Shown piece by piece: positions 60,844 through 64,000 of a DNA stretch of 64,000 nucleotides. The position numbers were made by a program, and so were the translations under genes. Every line of letters starts with the position of its first letter. The stretch's first letter is position 1. Origin of the DNA: Microbacterium sp. Leaf159 (GTDB lineage: Bacteria; Actinomycetota; Actinomycetes; Actinomycetales; Microbacteriaceae); the NCBI RefSeq assembly GCF_001423615.1, contig NZ_LMOU01000001.1, positions 210,742 through 274,741 on the forward strand. The letters run 5' to 3'. A model generated the notes under the pieces. That model did no database searches, was not told the DNA's origin, and saw only the letters and a list, made by a program, of their open reading frames with translations.

Positions 60844-60849
60844 CATAGT
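60844..60849 (+). promoter_or_regulatory. Possible -10 element of the PNPOx-like gene
   Basis: CATAGT is followed by seven bases and the GTG at 60857. It fits the leaderless spacing, but the first base is off consensus. Confidence 0.35.
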
Positions 60850-60856
60850 CGATAGC

Positions 60857-61471
60857 GTGACGGATGAACAGGAACTGGACCTTCTCTCGCTCAACGAGTG
60901 GTTGAAGGGCAGGCACGCGCTCACCGGGGTCGCCCCGGTCTGGGACCTCGGTGCGCTGCCCGATGAACCGAGCGCGCTCTTCGCCGGCTGGCTGCGCGAG
61001 GCATCCGACGCCGGAGTGGCTGAGCCGCACACCGTCACCCTCGCGACCGTGGACGCGGACGGCGTTCCCGATGCCCGCACGCTCATCCTGAAGAGGATCG
61101 ACGAGCGCGGGTGGGCGTTCGCGAGCACGAGATCCTCTCGCAAGGGCGCGCAGCTCGCCGCCGTACCCGCGGCGGCGTTGAACTTCTGGTGGCAGCCCCA
61201 GGTGCGTGCCGTGAGAGTGCGCGGACGCGTCGAAGAGGCCACGGCGGAGGAGAGCGCCGCCGACCTCGCCGGGCGCTCTGCGGCTGCGCGTGCCGACATA
61301 GCGGCCGGTGACTGGACGCTCTGGCGACTGATCCCGACCCGGGTCGAATTCTGGCAGGGATCGAGAGACCGACGTCATACGCGTGTGGTCTACGACGCGG
61401 TGGATGAGAGCTGGACCCGAACGCTCATCGGCGGAGCCGCGGAACAGCTGACGCAAGGTCGGGGAGCGTGA
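60857..61471 (+). CDS. Pyridoxamine 5'-phosphate oxidase-like flavoprotein
   Basis: A 204-residue PNPOx-fold protein. It has the FMN-binding stretch DARTLILKRIDERG near residue 73, TRSSRKGAQL near 90, LNFWWQPQVRAVRVRGRVE near 112 and the C-terminal WRLIPTRVEFWQG near 153, all in the order found in PdxH. It may oxidise pyridoxamine or pyridoxine phosphate, although several PdxH-like proteins serve other FMN or F420 reactions. The stop overlaps the cupin gene. Confidence 0.85.
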   Translation: MTDEQELDLLSLNEWLKGRHALTGVAPVWDLGALPDEPSALFAGWLREASDAGVAEPHTVTLATVDADGVPDARTLILKRIDERGWAFASTRSSRKGAQLAAVPAAALNFWWQPQVRAVRVRGRVEEATAEESAADLAGRSAAARADIAAGDWTLWRLIPTRVEFWQGSRDRRHTRVVYDAVDESWTRTLIGGAAEQLTQGRGA

Positions 61472-61902
61472 AGGGCTTCCAGGTCGTCGAGATCGGTGCG
61501 CTCGACGAGTGGCGCGAGCATCATGGCGGGTTCGATGCGGCGCGTTCGCGCGACGGACGCCGGGTCATCGATCACGAGCTGACGATGCAGTACATCGGTC
61601 TCACCGCAAATGCTCTGGCCCCTGGCGAGGAAGCCGGCTATTGGCACGTCCACTCGCGCGTCGAGGAACTGTACGTCTTCCTCGACGGTCGAGGACAGAT
61701 GGCGCTGGACGATGAGGTCGTCGAGGTCGGTCCGGGCACAGTGATCCGCGTCGGACAGGACGTCGCCCGCACCTGGCGCGCTCGACCTGACAGCACCGGC
61801 GAACTGCGCTGGCTCTGCGTCCGAGCCGGCGGCACGGAGCTCCCGCACCTCCCCGACGACAGCTCCCGTCTTCCCGAGAAGCCGATGCCGTGGGTGGACT
61901 GA
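61468..61902 (+). CDS. Cupin domain protein
   Basis: A 144-residue single-cupin protein. The metal-binding motif is GYWHVHSRVEELYVFLDGRG (near residues 58-77), with histidines and glutamate in place; the second motif PGTVIRVGQDVARTWR lacks the usual His. It may bind sugar or act as an isomerase. It overlaps the PNPOx-like gene by ATGA-type GTGA and is followed after three bases by the GH16-like gene, so the three are likely co-transcribed. Confidence 0.87.
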   Translation: MKGFQVVEIGALDEWREHHGGFDAARSRDGRRVIDHELTMQYIGLTANALAPGEEAGYWHVHSRVEELYVFLDGRGQMALDDEVVEVGPGTVIRVGQDVARTWRARPDSTGELRWLCVRAGGTELPHLPDDSSRLPEKPMPWVD

Positions 61903-61905
61903 CCG

Positions 61906-62673
61906 ATGGATGAGGCTCTCGCGCCTCCGCCGCACCGTGCACCGGTTTTCACCGACGACTTCTCTCGAGGGCTCGACGAGGAGAGATGGATCGCTCATTA
62001 CCTCCCGCAATGGACCGTGCCGGAGCGGTCGCAGGCGCGTTACGCGATCGTCGATGCGGGGCTGGAACTGCGTATCGAAAGCGACCAACTCGATTGGCGG
62101 GAAGAGGATGCGCCCCTGCGCGTCTCGAATGTGCAGACCGCGGTCTTCTCCGGAGCCGTCGGGTCGACCCGCGGGACTCATCGGCATCGTCCAGACGGTC
62201 TCGAGGTGCGCACAGAGATGCCGTCGCGCCAGCTGTTCGCTCCGCCGCGCGGGCGGATCGATCTGACGGTCGCTGCCACCACCGACGAGGGATGCATGCT
62301 CGCCGCCTGGCTCGTGGGCACCGAGCAGCGCTCCGAGGAAGACGCGGGTGAGATCTGCATCTTCGAGATCGATGCCGACGCCATCTCGACGACGACACGA
62401 GCGCGGACCGGTATCAAGGCCCACCATGACCCGAGCCTCATGACCGACATGGCCGAGGTGGTGCTCCCGTTCGACGCAAGCGAGTTGCACACCTGGACCG
62501 TCATCTGGGGCGACGGCGAGACGGTGATCGGCTGCGAGGGGCGCGTACTGCGACGCATCGCGCAGTCTCCGGACTATCCGATGATGCTTCTGATCGATCT
62601 CTTCGAGATCGGCGCTCCGTCTGGTGGATATCCCAAGAGCGCCGTCATCTCTGAGGTGAGGGGCTGGGACTGA
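61906..62673 (+). CDS. GH16-like concanavalin-fold protein with altered catalytic motif
   Basis: A 255-residue protein. The N-terminus FTDDFSRGLDEERWIAHYLP and the central region resemble glycoside hydrolase family 16, whose catalytic motif is ExDxxE. Here the matching segment is E149-I-C151-I-F-E154, so the assisting Asp is replaced by Cys. There is no signal peptide. It may be a non-hydrolytic binding protein or an enzyme using another chemistry. Conserved His pairs (THRHRPDG and KAHHDP) stand out. It follows the cupin gene. Confidence 0.7.
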   Translation: MDEALAPPPHRAPVFTDDFSRGLDEERWIAHYLPQWTVPERSQARYAIVDAGLELRIESDQLDWREEDAPLRVSNVQTAVFSGAVGSTRGTHRHRPDGLEVRTEMPSRQLFAPPRGRIDLTVAATTDEGCMLAAWLVGTEQRSEEDAGEICIFEIDADAISTTTRARTGIKAHHDPSLMTDMAEVVLPFDASELHTWTVIWGDGETVIGCEGRVLRRIAQSPDYPMMLLIDLFEIGAPSGGYPKSAVISEVRGWD

Positions 62674-62679
62674 GGCGCG

Positions 62680-63492
62680 TCAGCGCGCGTCGAGGAGCTC
62701 GTCCTCGACATCCGCATCCTTGTCGCGGCGCCGAGACTTCTTGACCGGAGCGGGCACGCCCTCGACCTCTTCACGGTGCTTCACGATCTCGGTGCGGATG
62801 ATGTAGCCGATGAAGATGAATCCCATGAGCGCGAACAGGATCCACTGGATCGCGTACGACAGATGCGGGCCAGGGTCGTCGGTGGGGGAGTCGAATCCGC
62901 CCAGCGTGCCTTCTCCTGACGGCTCCTCGCTGACGATCTGCCCGTAAGCGCTCGTGATCACGTCGCCGTCGACCAGCTCGGCGATCGAGGGGAGGTTGAT
63001 CGTCGGCACCTGGCCTTCGGGTGCGCCTCGTCCGGATGCCGGAAGCTGCTCGCCCGGACGCAGCCGCACGGTGACCTCGACCTCGCCCGCCGGGGGAGCG
63101 GGAACCGCATCGGGGGAATCCCCGTCTCCTGGTGGGACCCACCCGCGGTCGACGATGAACACCCGGCCGTCGACGTCGCGGAACGGAACCAGCACCTCGA
63201 AGGCGCTCGTGCCGCCGTGCGGGCGGTTGCGCACGAGGAGCTGCTCGTCGGCGACGTACTCGCCGGTGAGCACGACCGGATGCCACACATCACCGGGATC
63301 GAGTGATCCGTCGGCGCCGATGAGATCGGCGAGCGGCACGGCATCCGCGTCGTAGTTCTTCTCGACCAGAGCGATCTGCTCGGATCTGGTCTCGTTCCGA
63401 TCGAACTGCCAGTTGGACAGGAAGGCGCAGGCGATCGCGAAGCCGATCGCGATCAGCACGTACACGGTCCATCGACCCATTCGGGCGCTCAT
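62680..63492 (-). CDS. SURF1 family cytochrome oxidase assembly protein
   Basis: A 270-residue SURF1-like protein. An N-terminal span (residues 8-27) precedes FLSNWQFDRNETR, the conserved WQ-R motif. A central domain has RNRPHGGTSAFEVLVPF and FIVDRGWVPPG, and a second span (about 219-240) follows YAIQWILFA. It helps insert heme A into cytochrome c oxidase, matching the ctaA and ctaB genes in the window. The charged tail is basic then acidic. Its ATG overlaps the small upstream gene as ATGA. Confidence 0.92.
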   Translation of the reverse strand: MSARMGRWTVYVLIAIGFAIACAFLSNWQFDRNETRSEQIALVEKNYDADAVPLADLIGADGSLDPGDVWHPVVLTGEYVADEQLLVRNRPHGGTSAFEVLVPFRDVDGRVFIVDRGWVPPGDGDSPDAVPAPPAGEVEVTVRLRPGEQLPASGRGAPEGQVPTINLPSIAELVDGDVITSAYGQIVSEEPSGEGTLGGFDSPTDDPGPHLSYAIQWILFALMGFIFIGYIIRTEIVKHREEVEGVPAPVKKSRRRDKDADVEDELLDAR

Positions 63493-63683
63493 GAGGGGAC
63501 ACCATCTCTCACGGTCACGGGAAAGTCCCTTGCTGCCAGGTAGTCGCGAAGGAAGCCGACGTGCTCAGCGCAGGCGAGCCAGATCTTCTCGCGGTCGGCG
63601 GCATGGATGCGCGGATTGCGCCACACCACCTGCATGGTCGCGACATTCCGGCATCCGGCCCGCGAGCACTCCAGTCCAGTCAC
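63489..63683 (-). CDS. Small Cys-rich hypothetical protein, 64 residues
   Basis: The frame begins with GTG at 63683, overlapping the DUF3099 stop as GTGA, and ends overlapping SURF1 as ATGA. It encodes Cys in ECSRAGCRNVA (residues 6 and 11), a WRNPRIH segment and IWLACAEHVGFLRDYL, so a CxxxxC...CxxH metal site is plausible. Similar small proteins are sometimes labelled acetone carboxylase, which the size does not support. The longer upstream frame is a shadow of DUF3099. Confidence 0.75.
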   Translation of the reverse strand: MTGLECSRAGCRNVATMQVVWRNPRIHAADREKIWLACAEHVGFLRDYLAARDFPVTVRDGVPS

Positions 63684-64000
63684 TCGCGATCCTGGCGGCT
63701 TTCGTGGATGGTGAACACGCCGGGGGCTGCCTCCGGCACGACAGGGAGCGTCTCGGCCGGCGCGGGAGCTTCGAGCTCCTGCACGGGCGACTCCGCGATG
63801 GTCTCGGTGCTGTCGCTGCCGGCATTCGCGAACACGACCGCGATATAAGGCAGCACGGCTGCAGCGAGAGCGAAGACCCAGGTGTACCAGCCGTAGGGCT
63901 GGATGAACATCATCAACGCGAAGCACACGATTCTGATCGCCATCGTGAGGACGTACCGGCGCACGCGATGGTCTGCCTCGTCCTGCGGCGACTGCGGCAG
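63680..64000 (-). CDS. DUF3099 domain protein (partial, N-terminus off the right edge)
   Basis: At least 106 residues are visible. The frame is still open at 64000, with SLPQ-type residues before RRYVLTMAIRIVCFALM, so the start lies beyond the window. Two membrane spans (about 20 residues each) match DUF3099, an actinobacterial family of unknown role. The C-terminal tail is Pro/Glu/Ala-rich. The stop overlaps the small gene downstream, forming a three-gene unit with SURF1. Confidence 0.85.
   Translation of the reverse strand: MPQSPQDEADHRVRRYVLTMAIRIVCFALMMFIQPYGWYTWVFALAAAVLPYIAVVFANAGSDSTETIAESPVQELEAPAPAETLPVVPEAAPGVFTIHESRQDRE

Noticed and set aside
59165..61456. A 763-codon antisense frame opposite the ABC-F gene
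   Set aside because: Shadow of the ABC-F and PNPOx-like genes; no domain is visible.
63489..63683. The 64-residue protein as an acetone carboxylase
   Set aside because: It is far too short for any carboxylase subunit; the label seems to be carried-over misannotation.

Overview
The window is a 64 kb piece of a high-GC actinobacterial chromosome. The evidence is strong G/C third-position bias in every gene, dense gene packing with ATGA, GTGA and TGATG start/stop overlaps, many GTG starts, an OpcA-containing pentose phosphate operon, a DUF3099 gene, an HrcA/CIRCE-controlled dnaJ and an encoded CCA on the tRNA. Gene order and protein style (rpsT near lepA, hrcA-dnaJ-rsmE-HIT-phoH-ybeY-CNNM-era, recO-uppS, dgt-dnaG) suggest Microbacteriaceae, probably Microbacterium. 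That placement is inference from family resemblance, not a database match. I see no phage, transposon, integrase, CRISPR array or rRNA; this looks like core chromosome.

Layout. 1-8.3 kb: end of rpsT, an MFS transporter, an alpha/beta hydrolase and a dipeptide/oligopeptide ABC operon (two permeases, a fused double ATPase, a lipoprotein binding protein). 8.5-13.8 kb: lepA, a DUF1990 gene, hemW and a carboxylesterase. A tandem repeat between DUF1990 and hemW forms a chain of overlapping mini-reading frames. 13.9-21.9 kb: stress and RNA housekeeping run hrcA-dnaJ-rsmE-HIT-phoH-ybeY-CNNM-era-quinone oxidoreductase. 21.9-33.3 kb: leucine-controlled leuA with leader peptide and hairpin, a UPF0126 channel-like protein, recO-uppS, redox proteins, dusB-dgt-dnaG and an orphan ABC ATPase. 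33.35 kb: tRNA-Asn flanked by two strong terminators.

33.5-46.8 kb: a septum-formation family lipoprotein, peptide deformylase divergent from a DMT transporter, the pentose phosphate operon tkt-tal-pgi-zwf-opcA-pgl, and the heme A genes ctaB and ctaA. 47.0-52.2 kb: the Fe-S assembly operon sufB-sufD-Rieske-sufC-sufT followed by a MalY/PatB-type C-S lyase; no sufS or sufU is present. 52.3-54.8 kb: a biotin uptake locus with a divergent TetR regulator and two tandem operators, a likely BioQ system. 54.7-58.7 kb: an acyltransferase and a dedA-histidine kinase-response regulator operon. 58.7-64 kb: a CHY zinc-finger protein, an ABC-F ATPase, a PNPOx-like/cupin/GH16-like run, and SURF1 with two small upstream genes.

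Two regulatory themes recur. Many genes start 6-9 bases after a TANNNT -10 hexamer with no Shine-Dalgarno sequence, which suggests leaderless transcripts. Short tandem repeats sit on stop codons at two gene junctions. Start codons are chosen by eye and several are uncertain; this is noted per gene.
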